From Megaleporinus macrocephalus (taxonomy: Eukaryota > Chordata > Actinopteri > Characiformes > Anostomidae), in NCBI GenBank assembly GCA_021613375.1, contig CM038719.1, forward strand, positions 35,174,247 through 35,238,246: a stretch of DNA of 64,000 bases. The letters are read 5' to 3'. Position 1 is the first letter of the stretch, and each line of letters opens with the position of its first letter. The position numbers were made by a program, and so were the translations under genes. Below are positions 33,279 through 45,560 of this stretch, one piece after another. A model generated the notes under the pieces. That model saw nothing but the letters and a program-made list of their open reading frames with translations, did no database searches and had not been told where the DNA came from.

Positions 33279-34832
33279 CTAAATGCAGAAGAAAATAGAG
33301 ATATACATTTAAAACAGGCTCAAATTACAAAATATCAGTAACACATAGCAAATGAATACATAACTATTAAAGTATACTAACTGAAATATGGACCACCACT
33401 TGAGTTGAGTTTTTTATGTAATTAAGATCAAAGTCATTCTGAGTGATTTGATGTAAATGATTCTGTTCTGGAAAATTATAGCAAGTCTGAATTGTTTACA
33501 GAGGTGGTAATAGAAACTAGATGTCCACTTTAATTAGACTATAGTATAAAAATACTTCTGCATCTCAACCCCATTTTGATTAATTTTTCCTTTAAGTATA
33601 CTTTGGATATTGTGTTACATGTAATATGGTATTGTATGTACTGTGTGCAGTGATAAATGTCTATATGAGAACCCAAATTTAGCAAGAATAAGGAAAGCTT
33701 TGACTGAGCACAGTATTAATTAAGGTTCCACAAAGTTCTAAGCATGGGAACATTAAAGTACTTTAAGTTCCCTTTGGTTGTTTAACAAGAAGTGAGAAAA
33801 AAAAAACTAGGAGAAATCATTATATCAGTATATTACATCTTCATATGGTTGTTTAAGGAATTTTGTAAACCTAACAAAGAGGTTCTGGGGGTCTCTGAGC
33901 AATCTACTGACCAGACCTCAACATCACTGAATGTCTTTGAAATTATTTGGATGGTTGGATGCTAAACCAACTTCGAAGACTGAACTTTGGAGATGTGACT
34001 TATCGAGAAACTGAAAGTGAGTCTGAACAGAATGGAAGCTGTAATAAAGTTAGAGTGGACACACTGATTGTTGAGGCTGCTGTTTTTATGGCACTACAAA
34101 GTGAATAACTTTTACTTAATAGCTATTTTATTTAAAACTAAAAGAATTAGTATATTCCCTTATTTGGATTATAGCAATTAAAAAAAATGTTATTTCTCCA
34201 CTTTATTGCATTTGCATATGCAACACATATGGCGTTTAAGTTCACTTTAAGAGACATTTGACTGATATCTATGATTGAGGACTATTTGTTATTAAGTGCA
34301 GTGCTGATTTATAATCTTAAGCATTACATTGAAATAAAAAAAGCAATAAAAAGCAATAAGTTGGACTGAAACCATGGAGACTCGAAAATCTTGCTGTAAC
34401 ATTTAATCTAAAATAGTTTACATCTATGCAAGCATACAAAAGCGTACAAAAATGAACATGAGCAGATCAAAAACAGAGACAGCACAAGACCAACGTCCAT
34501 CCAAGACACATAACATGGAACATGCAGAGGCCAGTGTGTAAAGCATATGGAGAGTTCCTCATATTTTCATAATTAATCACTATGTGGTTTTGAATAGTAA
34601 CAGCTGAAGTTCAGGAATTTTTTATTTTATTTTATTGTTTTAATGTTTGTGTTTACACAATGGCCCACACAGCAGCATAACAATACAAATAAAAACATTA
34701 AATGAGTGAACATAGACGATTAATCAAGACAAACAGCATCTCAGACCATTCAGGTGAAGTAGAGGAAGCATCTCAATCAGCCACATACAGCTGTTAGTGA
34801 TGCTTCCTGACCATCAGGGTCTGAGAGAACTC

Positions 34833-35185
34833 TCAGCGACATGGAGCCACAGGACATGGAGGGCAGGTGACTTTACTCTTAGATGTTGTTCTCATTATCG
34901 GTGAGCTGTGATTCTTCATGTTGGCGTGCTTGACAGCACAAGTGAAGAGCTCTTGGCTGTTGTACTGGTTTCCAGTGACCGTCAGAACGCTTAAAACAGA
35001 CACGGGGGCTCCGTTTTTGTAGATGGGCTCTGTCATGCTGCCTTCTTCAAAAAACTGACTGCCCTTTCGCCAGATGACATACACATCCCCGAGACGAGAG
35101 CTGTTCACCTCACACACCAGAGAGATTTTCTCATCATCAAGAACAGCTTCCTTAGGTTCATAGATCCGAACAGAGTATCTCGTAT
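34833..35185 (-). CDS. ight: Ctau2 CH4 exon with secretory tail
   Basis: Last secreted domain: D-T-R-Y-S-V, S-L-V-C-E-V-N-S-S, D-V-Y-V-I-W, F-T-C-A-V-K-H-A-N-M, then S-K-S-K-V-T-C-P-P-C-P-V-A-P-C-R and TGA. An internal phase-1 donor (A|GTAAAG, 34877/34876) leads to TM1. Three tail cysteines could support covalent multimers; this is inference. Confidence 0.92.
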
Positions 35186-35394
35186 CTGGAAAAAAAATAT
35201 ATAAAAAGCTAAATTTAATAAAACTACTGGTAACTGGAGGAAATACAGCTCTGATAATGCACAATATGACCATACAGTAATAATTATGAATGACGAGTTT
35301 CTGATCAATTCAAATAGAAAAAAGAAACAAACAAACAAACAATCAAACAAAAACGCGAATAAACAAGGGATGGATTGAACAGAAGAAGAACATA

Positions 35395-35404
35395 CAAAAA
35401 AGGA

Positions 35405-35435
<31 letters not shown>

Positions 35436-35464
35436 GAAGAAGGAACTAAAGAATAAAAGAATGA

Positions 35465-35516
<52 letters not shown>

Positions 35517-35690
35517 AGAATAAAGACAAAATAAATAATTAAATAAATAAATACAGAAAAAAAATTTAAATAAAAAAGAAAAACAGCAAATAGAAGAAGG
35601 ACAGAAAGAAAGAAAACAAAGAAACACAGAAATGAATAAAGGAAAGAGAAATAAAAGAGAAGCAAAAGAAAAGACAGAAAGAAAAACTAA
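35395..35690. repeat. Polypurine (GAAA)n tract in Ctau2 CH3-CH4 intron
   Basis: Nearly pure GAAA repeats in two runs (about 35401-35437 and 35462-35518) with purine-rich flanks. Confidence 0.95.
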
Positions 35691-35819
35691 TTAAAAATAG
35701 AGAAATAAAGGAATAATACTGAGGAAGAAACAAGACTCATGGTAAAGGTAGGTGTAAGATGTCTGTGTTAGGAGGAAAAGAAAACTACTCTTAATTTCCT
35801 GAAAGAAAAGCATTGCTTG

Positions 35820-35970
35820 CGAAGAAAGACAGACAGAAAGAATGACAGAAAGACAGACAGAAAGAATGACAGAAAGAATGACAGAAGGAATGACAGAAAG
35901 AATGACAGAAAGATAGACAGAAAGAATGACAGAAAGAAAGACAGAAAGACAGACAGAAAGAAGAGAGAAC
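35820..35970. repeat. (GACAGAAAGAAT)n minisatellite
   Basis: Purine-rich 12-bp related units in the CH3-CH4 intron of tau2. Absent or much shorter in the tau1 intron. Confidence 0.9.
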
Positions 35971-36017
35971 AAGAGGAAAAGAAAGAAACAGCTAGATGTA
36001 ATGATGGAACACATTAC

Positions 36018-36332
36018 CTCCTTGTTTAATTCTGATGTCTGCGTCAGTTTTTTCTTGGTCTCTGGCTGCAGAGCATTTCACTGCTGTACCTGAGAACCAG
36101 TCTGATTCACTGAGCGTCAGTGTGCTAGTCTTCACAAACAGCTGTTCTTCCTGTTTGACCTCAGCTTCAATAATGTCTGTCTTTTTGACCGGGTTGTCTC
36201 CAAATGTCCATGACACTTGGGCTGCTCTGACCTCCATCTCATTATCTCCACTTACAACACAGTCCAGTTTCGCTTTGTTATGTAAAAACAGCTCTCTGAC
36301 CACAGGTGGAGAGATTGTCACCATGAATTTAC
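36018..36332 (-). CDS. ight: Ctau2 CH3 exon
   Basis: A 315-bp C1-set domain very close to tau1 CH3 (S-P-P-V-V-R-E-L-F, Q-V-S-W-T-F-G, D-W-F-S-G, V-K-C-S-A-A). Differences cluster near the end (D-Q-E-K-T-D here, D-E-K-I-I-H in tau1). Open frame, proper splice sites. Confidence 0.92.
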
Positions 36333-36504
36333 CTAAATAAACAAATACAAATAGAAAAAGAGTTCAAAACAGACGTCACAAAACAAACATTTATATAATA
36401 CACATAATATCAGTCACCTATATATTCTTATTGATTGATTATTTATTTATTCATAGTATTACATATGAAATGCACAGATAACCATAAAACCATCTCGACT
36501 GTAC

Positions 36505-36783
36505 CTGTGAAAGAGCGTGACCGTGTATAGTTCTTGTTCTGATGTAATACGTCACACCTGTACTTCCCATTCCTTTTCCAGGAAGCTTCATTAACTTTAA
36601 GAAGGCTGCCGGCTGTGTACAAGCCTGAAGCACTGCGTCTGGCCGGCCAGTTGTGACCAGTAACTTCCTGGCCATCCTCTATCAGCTTTATGGTGAAGTC
36701 CTTTGGGAAGAAGTCCTCAATGACACACATGATGGAATTACCATCAGAAACTTTCACCAGATTAACACTTGGTGGTTTGTCCT
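36505..36783 (-). CDS. ight: Ctau2 CH2 exon
   Basis: A 279-bp C1-set domain. Cysteines in S-I-M-C-V-I-E-D-F and Y-R-C-D-V-L-H. As in tau1, strand C has T-I-K-L instead of T-I-K-W. Acceptor TTGCAG, donor GTACAG, phase 1. Confidence 0.9.
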
Positions 36784-37384
36784 CTGCAACAACAACAACA
36801 AAAACATACACAGTTTAAATTAGTGATAAATAACCAGTGCCTGAATTTACCATACACTTTTGAAACATATGACTCTTTAAATAGTTTTATGTAGAACCAA
36901 AAAGAAGAGAACCATCTTTCAAACAAGTGATATATGAGTTATGAGTTTCTTTGCTGTCAGCGTTAAGTCTTAGGGGAGCTTAGATATGAGTGAATCAGGA
37001 ATTTGGTACAGCGTCAAGCTCTCATCATATGACAGGTTTTCTTGATTTTTTAAGTGACAAGACCTTTAGAGGAGAACACACTTACAACAGTCACTGTTTA
37101 ATTGTGAAATTTAGCATAGCAGCAATAGATATGCAAATAAGCATAAATACATAGTATTTATATAGTATGTGAATAAATACATTACAAAGTAGCATAACTA
37201 TCGTATTGTGAAAGAAGTAGATCATATCTACTTCTGTAGTTCCAGATGTTAATTACTTCACTTTCTTTTTATTAACATTTATTCAACATTTACCCAAAAT
37301 GAATAATTATCATGTAATATTATAAAAAATATATGCAAAAAAACATCGGAAATATTAGGAGCCAAACTGTGTAACATGCAGTAC

Positions 37385-37657
37385 CTGGTATGTTAAGGGT
37401 CCCGTTGCCCACTTTGCATGTGAACTGTTTGTCGTTGTCCCAGTCAGTCTTCCTCACACTGATGACGCTCACTTTGGCATAAGAACCATCGCTCGGTATA
37501 GCAGCGTACTGAACAACGTTGGTCATCTTGTTTTTGGTGTAATCTAGCCACTCGAACGGCGAGTCTGTCTGAAGCCCAGTAGATAAGCAGCCCAGCTGGA
37601 AACTATTGCCACTGGAGCACTCCATAACAGGGAGGATGGACACTGGCATTTCCTTTC
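37385..37657 (-). CDS. ight: Ctau2 (IgT/IgZ-type heavy chain 2), CH1 exon
   Basis: Second IgT/IgZ-type constant gene, on its own D-D-J set. CH1 begins G-K-E-M-P-V-S-I-L-P-V-M-E-C with the cysteine for the light-chain bond, then F-Q-L-G-C-L-S, F-E-W-L, K-T-D-W and F-T-C-K-V-G. Acceptor TTTAG and donor GTACTG, phase 1. CH1 diverges from tau1 more than CH3 or CH4 do, by eye. Confidence 0.9.
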
Positions 37658-39525
37658 CTAAAATCGAGCACAGCCCAAAAACCACAGACTCAAGTTATAC
37701 TCATCCACATATAGCAATATCTAATTTCTCACAAGCTGCGATATGTCAATGTATATAATAGCCATATTATATCATATATACATTTCTGTGGATCCATTCA
37801 TTACATTTTTTACACAATGTTAACGGGAGCAGTTGAGCTGAAGTGATGTAGAAAACAGTGGACAGTGACTATAAAAATGGTGTCGCAAAAGTACCACTTT
37901 TTGAGTAAAACAAATGATAAAATGATAAATGATGCGATAAATGAAATATTTTTAAAGTAGTTTAAAGAACCTCATATTGAACATGTTCTCAGAAGCACCA
38001 TTAAATCAGCAAAGAATGGGTTTCAACACAGTTATAACTCTAGATCTTGCGGGACCTTTAGTGGTTCGTTTAAAACTGCCTTTCAAACAACTCTTACAAG
38101 ACGCGTAAAACACAGCAACACAGTACTGATACATTACATTAACATAGCAGAGAGAGTATCTTTCACGTTGAATAGAGTGCTGTTGCAAAGCCAAAGACCA
38201 CTATTCATTTATTATACAGACATTTATTCATTAGAAGTTTCTTTAAACATACGCAATGAAAATGATTCTAAAATTAAATTTCTTACAAGCTTTAATCAGT
38301 TTTTAGGAGGCTGTAAAAATTAAGATTTTTTAATGATAAGCGGCGCTGGAAGTTACTTCATGATAAATGAGAAACACAGAGAAAAAAAAAATCTAATTAA
38401 ACAGCTATGTATAGTATTTTTACGACACAAATATAGAATTATAACTTATTATAACTGTGAATAAAGTATTGCTTTAAGTTTTTCTGATTATTTTCTGATC
38501 TTCAGTGTTTTAATTTTGTGCGCATGTTTTTAATATTGCAGCTGCTGACTAGATTTTCTAGAACTCCTAAAACCAGATCATCATCTTAATTACTGATACT
38601 ATAATCGAGGAGGCTGTATTTAGTTAATTAATATTATAGTTTATGGTTTTGCTAAACGTCTACACGTATAACGACTTTATTCTGACTGAGAGGAAAAAAA
38701 GAACAGTTAGTAAAAAGTAGTCTATAAATACAAAATACAAATAAACAAAAAAACACTACCAATACTTTCACTTGCCATATTTTTTTCTGAATGGCTGAAT
38801 GTTTTTCAGTGTGTATAGTAGAGCCATAAAAACTGGAAGATTGTGAAGGATATAAAATCCCGGGAACCAAATGTCAATGAGGAGTACTGGTTTACTTACA
38901 TCGTCTTTTTTAACATTAAAGAAGATTATTTATTACACAGGCATGCTCAAAAGCCTAGTTATAAGGTACACTTACAATTTATGTATTAATTTATTTAATT
39001 CAAGTTATGGTTTTTACCACCGTTACCACAACTACTACTATTATTATTAAATAATAAGTGTAGAACGTAGAACTATAATAATTATAATAATAACAATAAT
39101 AATGATAATAATAGAGAATTGAGATTTTACACCTATGGTAATGTTCCCTGCGTTAGTAGAAAGCATATCTTGTAAACATATCTAGGAGTATCTACGACAT
39201 CTAACTGTTATAAACATATCGAGGAGTATTTCTGACAGTGATACAGCGATAAGTTTTCAATTTGTAACTGTTCACAAAGCATACTAATCAATACTTATAA
39301 AGGTATAAGCTGAAATGGCATCTCAAATCTAACACTGAATGTCTAATATACGTTTGGAATGCTGTCATTTGGTACATATCTGACCCAGCCTGCTTTCATT
39401 AATATTTCCACCAATGTTCCCATCAACTGTCCCAAACCGGTCAGACAAAAAGAGACGAAAACCCATATACATTAAAATGACCTGTGAAGGTGAAATTAGC
39501 CTGTATTGTTTAAATGAGGACTTAC
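37658..39525 (-). other. Jtau2-Ctau2 intron
   Basis: AT-rich, no further J or coding segment seen; short ATA/ATT runs near 39.03-39.11 kb. Parts match the block A intron. Confidence 0.7.
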
Positions 39526-39570
39526 CTGAAACGATGACTTGGGTTCCTTTCCCCCAGTAGTCGAAAACAT
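39526..39570 (-). CDS. Jtau2 segment
   Basis: A 45-bp J identical in coding sequence to Jtau1 (V-F-D-Y-W-G-K-G-T-Q-V-I-V-S). RSS heptamer 39571-39577, 23-bp spacer, nonamer 39601-39609. GTAAG donor in phase 1. Splices to Ctau2 CH1 about 1.9 kb downstream. Confidence 0.95.
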
Positions 39571-39819
39571 CACTGTGATCCTTACTTTGCTAGCAGCTGT
39601 ACAAAAACCTCCACAGCAGAAGAAAGATAGCAGAAGAACAGAAGAGCAGAACTTCAAAACTGTATAAACCCCTGAACACACCACTACCAGCAAACTTTCA
39701 ATATCTGTCAGATCATTAGCCTTTAGCTTTAAGCACAATGTGAAACACAACCAATTATAATGACTGGATCAGTCAGGAACACAGAAAACCACCACTACAC
39801 TGTTTCCAAAGACAACCTG

Positions 39820-39889
39820 GGTTTTTGTTAAGGATTGTATCTCTGTGTGGCCACCCCATATCACCGTGATACACTAGAAGACAAAAACC
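39820..39889 (-). other. Dtau segment C2
   Basis: Core 39848-39861 (ATATGGGGTGGCCA), shorter than paralogue A2. Perfect nonamers, 12-bp spacers; heptamers CACGGTG (5') and CACAGAG (3'). Confidence 0.93.
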
Positions 39890-39977
39890 TGAATGTGTGT
39901 AGCAGTTGAGCAAACAATTCCTTATTCATGTTAAAACTAAAGTACGTTCATAGAGCACAACTAAACAGCCTCCCTGA

Positions 39978-40046
39978 GGTTTTTGTACAGTGTTTTTTTA
40001 CTGTGCGCCCCAGTTATACACTATGTTGACTCCTACTGCAAAAACC
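39978..40046 (-). other. Dtau segment C1
   Basis: Core 40006-40018 (TATAACTGGGGCG), one base different from Dtau A1. Heptamers CATAGTG (5') and CACAGTA (3'), 12-bp spacers, nonamers GGTTTTTGC and ACAAAAACC. The 3' nonamer is perfect here, unlike A1. Confidence 0.9.
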
Positions 40047-40189
40047 TCACAGCCTATTTCACCTTTGTTCAGCTTCACTGACTAACTTTTAAACACTTAA
40101 ACATGGCCACACAGAGCCATCCACAACACTATTAGTCCTCTTTATGGCAAGTGACACTGATCACAGCTATATAAATGATTTAACTATTT

Positions 40190-40550
40190 AAGCATGAAAT
40201 GGTTTTAAAGAAATTGCTATTGAGGTTCCTCTGGGTTCCATCCTTGGCCCAGTGCTCTTTACATTACATGTAAATGAGACTGGAAAACATTGAAAATTGT
40301 GTAATTGATGATTTTGTCATCTGTCTCCTCTGTAACAGCAGTCGTAGAACATTTGCAGAAAGACTTAATTTGATATTTCTAGTAAGCAAACAATTTAAAT
40401 GTACAGTTATTCTATTGTGTTCCAAGTATTTGGAATTCTGGATGACAAGCTATCCTTCAGGTCATATGGAATTAAAATAGAAGTTATAGAAACAGAAATA
40501 TATATAGGAATCCAGCTTGTCTGTCTTATAAAAGCAATAGATTAATTAGC
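40190..40550 (+). mobile_element. LINE reverse-transcriptase relic (block C copy)
   Basis: Plus-strand frame with V-P-L-G-S-I-L-G-P-V-L-F-T-L, a non-LTR reverse-transcriptase motif, then stops. Paralogous to the relic at 59.78-60.2 kb, and likewise just 5' of the Dtau pair. Confidence 0.7.
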
Positions 40551-40699
40551 AGTACAGGAATGAGGGCTTACAACCTGTGGACCTTGTTAATGACAGTTAA
40601 TGATGCTTAAACATCCAGACTTTTTAATCTAACTGGGTTTGTGTAGTACTGAATGCTTGAAAGAAGTAGGTTTTGTGTTCATTTGGGTGTAAAGGGACA

Positions 40700-43227
40700 C
40701 TTTTAGTATTTTAGGAGAGGAATAGAAACTTATCCCGGATCACAAGTTTTAAATCCAGCTCGGTGTCATCTTGAAGGATCGTATTAAGCAGTAATCCATT
40801 TCACAAAAGAAAAATCTCTTCTGCTCCTGTAGAAATGTCTTGATTATAAAAGCCAGCCCCAAACCAAACTTTGTTTAGTTCAATCACACCAGCTTTCAAT
40901 GGATAAGCTGATCAGATAGATACAGCACAGGTGTGTAATCATATCAGACCACTGCAGCAACTTTCAGAAACGGCCTATCTCATAATAACATGCCAGTCAT
41001 ATGTAATCAATTAGCTTATTTGTTTGGTTTTGTTAGTTTATGTTCTTCCAGTCGCAGAAATGTTTTTTTTTTAATCTTTCATCTTAATTTTTGCTTATTT
41101 CCATAATGCTCTATTCCAAAGTTGAAAATCACTGAAACATTAATGCTCCAAAAAAGCTGACATATTGAAATATGTTTGGTTTTGGTGTTTATCTCATGCT
41201 GTTAAGGATATTACTCATTTACTGTGGGTCTTAGCTATGTGCTTATGTTTATCGTGTATAGGACAGTAATGCATGAACCAAAGCAGAGTCAGAAGAAATT
41301 AGCTCCTATAGAACCAAATCTTGTAAAGAGCAATATGCCCCTCTTCATGGCACTGAACTCCCCCTCCCATAAATTAATAATTTATTCATCAAATAATTTC
41401 CCCTCATCACTTTCTCATGGTGTGCCTAACTAAATAGTGTTATTAATTAAAAAAGACAGCATCATACATTTTTATTTATTCTGTGGAAAGTGATTCTTGA
41501 AGCACAGGTCAACTATGGATAATATAAAGTTTATTATTCTTTGAATCTACTGTATTCACATATGACAGTGTAAAATTAAGTAGAACATAAGAATATAAGT
41601 TGTAAGCGATTAAAGGCAGGAGGAGAACCAGAGTACAGTTTGCAATTTCTAGTGCTTTATTAATGAAAAGCTTTCATTAACAACAACAACAACAAAATGA
41701 TTTTCAAAAATGTGCTTCGTCAGTCTGAAGAGCTGGTTTCACCATGTAAAGAACCATTTAAGCATGCAGATAGTTCTGTATAGGAGTCATGGTTCTAAAT
41801 CAAACCATTCAATTTAGTAGCAGTCATAGTTAGAAAGCTTTATAAGGCATGATGACTTTATGAGATTATTCCACCAAGTGTATGTGCAATATTGTCAACA
41901 CATTACACATTCATTTATTTATGTATTTATTTACTTTTTGTTTACTTTTCTAAAGTCCTGTAACTCTGCCCTGTTTTTTTCCTTTCAGTTCAAGTTGATT
42001 CAGTTGAGGTTTAGCAGGTGTGATCCTCTTGCTGTCCAAGCTCTCTTTCAGTTCCTGTTTGTGTTCATAATAGCAGAACAGATCAGTTTCTAGAAAGACC
42101 TTCAGCACCTGGTTTTACTGCATGCAGAGAGAAAGATGAAGAAAAGCTATTGCTTTTATTGTTTTTATTTATCCTGACCGTTTAGAGTATGTTCATTAGA
42201 ACCAGCTGAGACAAATGCATTGAAACAATTTTATGCAAAATATAACTATTTTAATTTAAAAGGGAATAACTTAAAATGAAGAGACGTCTGTTCACTGTGC
42301 CTACTATGTTTTTTTATTATGTAAGAAATCACAAAATGAAAATCATTGTAATATTCATACCTTTAATGTGTTCAGTAGGGGTATTACAGTAGCCTTGGGG
42401 CATTACAGTACATATATCTTTATTAATGCTCTCTGTGTTTTAAAAGACAAATTATATGTGATCCAGTTCAACCAACCAGCGGTTAATGTATGCAATGTAT
42501 CATTTAGTATTGAGCAAGTATTGATTCAATAATCGAGCAGATCAGGAAAACAAACACCAAAAAAGAATAATGCTAAAGAGAGAAAGAAATATTTAAGGTT
42601 GGCTTTTTTAGTATTAAAAAGTATTTTTTAGTATTAAAAAGTCATTCACATTAGATTCACAACAGGTATATAGAAGGTTATTATATTAAGATTAATACAC
42701 TCTTCTTAGTGAATTTCTGTAAAATTAAAAAGGTTGTACACAGAATTATTTGTGGTTTGATGGCAAATGGTTTGATGTGATAGAAGCCAGACATCCTAAG
42801 CGGTTAATGCCTGCTCCCTCAGATACAGTTATTAAATTATATGGTTCTAAATGTGGCGCTTGATGCTTTAGTTTTCTAAAGTCTTTGGTCTAATACATAT
42901 TTTTAAGGTTCATTCATGGTGGTGGGGTACATGCAAAGGGGTACCTACAAACTTTTTATTCTCACTATTTTACCATCATGAAGATTACATATAAAAATTA
43001 TATATTTAAACTATATACAGTTTCTCAAAAGCTATATCTGTGATTTGACAATAAACCATTTCCCATCAAAGCATTCTGAGAGTCTTGACATCTCAGTGAC
43101 TGGATTGTACAGAAAGTCTGAAGCCACACATCCTCCCAGACTATGGCTAGGCAGTTCACTGAGCTGGATTAGTTTGCAATAGACAAGAAAGCTGGTCTTC
43201 AGCACCAGTCAGTCTGCATTTCACTCA
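40700..43227 (-). other. 3' flank of the orphan TM unit
   Basis: No gene. The sequence matches the 3' flanks of tau1 (52.8-50.5 kb) and, in part, tau2 (33.0-31.7 kb), including the local repeat at 41965-42150. It ends near 40.7 kb where block C begins. Confidence 0.7.
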
Positions 43228-43236
43228 TCATTTCAC
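43228..43236 (-). pseudogene. Orphan TM2 exon
   Basis: TTACAG acceptor and GTG AAA TGA, identical in coding content to tau1 TM2. Without a usable TM1 it has no function. Confidence 0.8.
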
Positions 43237-43334
43237 CTGTAAAACACATATTAGACATAAACAATCATGTGATACAGCCTAAGAAAACAAACGAAACACA
43301 CAAATACAAAATCAAGTCTACTAAATATCTGTAC

Positions 43335-43448
43335 CTTGGAGAGGCTGAGGACAGTGCTGTAGATGAGAGAGAAGATGAAGCGGAAGATGAAGGATGAGGC
43401 AGTGGACCACAAGCTGTTGAACTCATTGTACATATGCCTCAAGCTCTC
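43335..43448 (-). pseudogene. Orphan TM1 exon of a lost tau unit
   Basis: Splice acceptor, hydrophobic segment and GTACAG donor match tau TM1 exons. The exon is 114 bp rather than 140: 26 bp covering the C-S-N-D-I-S-V-E-D part are deleted, which shifts the frame and creates an in-frame TGA right after G-T-A-C-A-A. No CH exons lie upstream between here and the D at 46.1 kb. A downstream flank like that of the two tau genes follows. Confidence 0.88.
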
Positions 43449-43579
43449 CTAAACACAGAAGAAAATAGAGATATACATTTAAAACAGTATTATACATTTA
43501 AATAAGTATTAATTTCAAAACAATTCAATGTGAATCTTATCCATAAGCACAGAGTGAGAATTATTCCTATGAATATAGT

Positions 43580-44115
43580 TTCAGTTACACTATATTGCCA
43601 AAAGCATTTGCTCGTCTGCCTTCACACGCAAACAAATTTAAAGAACATCCCATTCTTAAACCATTGGGTTTATATGATGTCGGTCTACCTATTGCAGCTA
43701 TAACAGCTTCAGCTCTTCTTGGAAGGCTTCCCACATGGTTTAGAAGTGTGTTTATGAGAAGTTCTTCCAAAAGCACATTTGTAAGGTCAGACTGTTGTTG
43801 GATGAGAAAGCCTGGCTTGCAGACTCTGCTCTAATTCATCCCAAAGGACTTGCAGGCCAGTCAAGTTCTTCCACACCAAACTCGCTCATCCATGTCTTTA
43901 TGGACCTTGCGCACTGGTGGGCAGTCATGTTGGAACCGGAAGGGGTTGTCCCCAAACTGTCCCCACATAGATGGGAGCATGAAATTGTCCAAAATCTCTT
44001 GGTCTGCTGAAGCATTAAGATTTCCTTTCACTGATATTAAGGGGCCAAGCTCCTCATACTAAGGGGGCAGAACTCGTGAAAAACAACCCCACACCAGAGG
44101 CTCTAAATCTTCAGC
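43580..44115. mobile_element. Tc1/mariner-like transposon fragment
   Basis: Begins with the fish Tc1-type terminus (TACACTATATTGCCAAAAGC) and continues with degraded antisense transposase sequence, recognisable by CTCTAATTCATCCCAAAGG and GAAATTGTCCAAAATCTCTT. No intact frame. A partial paralogous copy lies at 24.71-25.04 kb. Confidence 0.8.
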
Positions 44116-44569
44116 AGGACACACCTGCATCCCTCATATCATAGTGTAAAAAGGTTTAAACACTGGGGAGTATTCTCTATACACTTCCACCAAAAAGTCA
44201 GATAGATGAGCGATGAAATGTTGTTAAGATTAAAACACAAGTCAATACTACAAAATTAATGCTAAGATAAACTCAAAACATATACTGAACTACGTAACTA
44301 CACCATTGAGCCATTATTTCACTTTTAACCATATTTTGTTTTCAGTCCCTGTATATTCCTCAAAGTTAAAATAAAGATTCAAAGTATTACTACAAGTGTG
44401 GTCCAAAATACTGGTGAAATGTAATGCTGTGTTTTAACAATGTGTATAATTACAAGAAAAAGTGAAGAATGCAGCAATAAGTAGGACATCTGCATCAGTT
44501 ACTAATAGAATGTGGTCTGATCATCAGAATATGGACAAACACAACCTATCTAAACTAATAACACACAAC

Positions 44570-45560
44570 AGTTGTATTTTTATGTCTTTATTGAGCACAT
44601 TCAGAAAGATCCACAGTGCAAAAAAAATACCACCTAATGTTGTTTGAAGCTGCAAATAAGATTTGCACAACGCTGAGGAGGAAATTTGGACCATTCCTCC
44701 TACGAATACAAATACATGGAGCCAATCCAACATGGACATACTTCTTATATTTCAGCAGTTCCTTAGTTGACTTACTTGTGCTGTTTGGGTCATTGTCTTG
44801 TTGTGTCACCCACTGTCTCTTAAGCTTAAAGTCATGAACTGTTGCTGTTCCTACATTACTTTGTAAAATGGTTTGACACACCTTTGAAGTCATTGCTCAA
44901 TGATCACAAGGCAACCCAGGCCCTGCGACAGGAAAGCAGCTCCAAACCATGATGCTCCCACCACCATGTTTCACAGTAAGGATGAAGTTTTGGTGTTGTG
45001 GTGCAGTGTTCTTTTTCTTCCAAGCACATTATTGTGCATTTGTGCTATAAAGTTTGATTATGTCTCATTTTGTCTGTCCACAGAACTTTTGTGGCTCACC
45101 TCAAGTATTCCCAGAACCCATAATGCTTCTGGGAATACTTGAGGTGAGCCACAATGTTTTTTTGTGCGGCTTTCCTTGTGATGTTTTTTGTGAACACCAT
45201 TCTCGTTCAGTGTTCTTCTAATAGTGGACACCTCAGCAAAGGCTTTTGATGTTTGGAGAGTCTCCTGTATGTCTTTTGCTGTCCTTGGGTTCTTTTTGAC
45301 CTCACTCAGGATTGCCTATTGTGCTCTTGTTGTGATCTTAACATGATGTCCACTCTTAGTGTAGCAACAGACACTAAATTTTGTCTATTTGTAGACATTG
45401 TGTTAATTCATTGATTGATGTACACCCAGGTCTTTAGCAGTGCTTAGTAACCTTGCTGACTGCATGTAGTTGCTTGTGTCTTTTTAATAAATAAGTAGTT
45501 TCGGTATTTACTGCATTTACTTCTTCTAGAAGTCAGAGCTATGATATGTTCTGCTGCATG
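44570..45560. mobile_element. DNA-transposon-derived repeat
   Basis: Contains a decayed frame with the peptide [13 protein letters not shown], a motif seen in Tc1/mariner-like elements of fish, and a perfect 27-bp inverted repeat (45090-45153). A truncated copy is at 26366-26560. It is broken by stops and frameshifts. Confidence 0.6.
45090..45153. repeat. Perfect 27-bp inverted repeat
   Basis: Arms 45090-45116 and 45127-45153 are exactly complementary, separated by a 10-bp loop. Confidence 0.9.
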
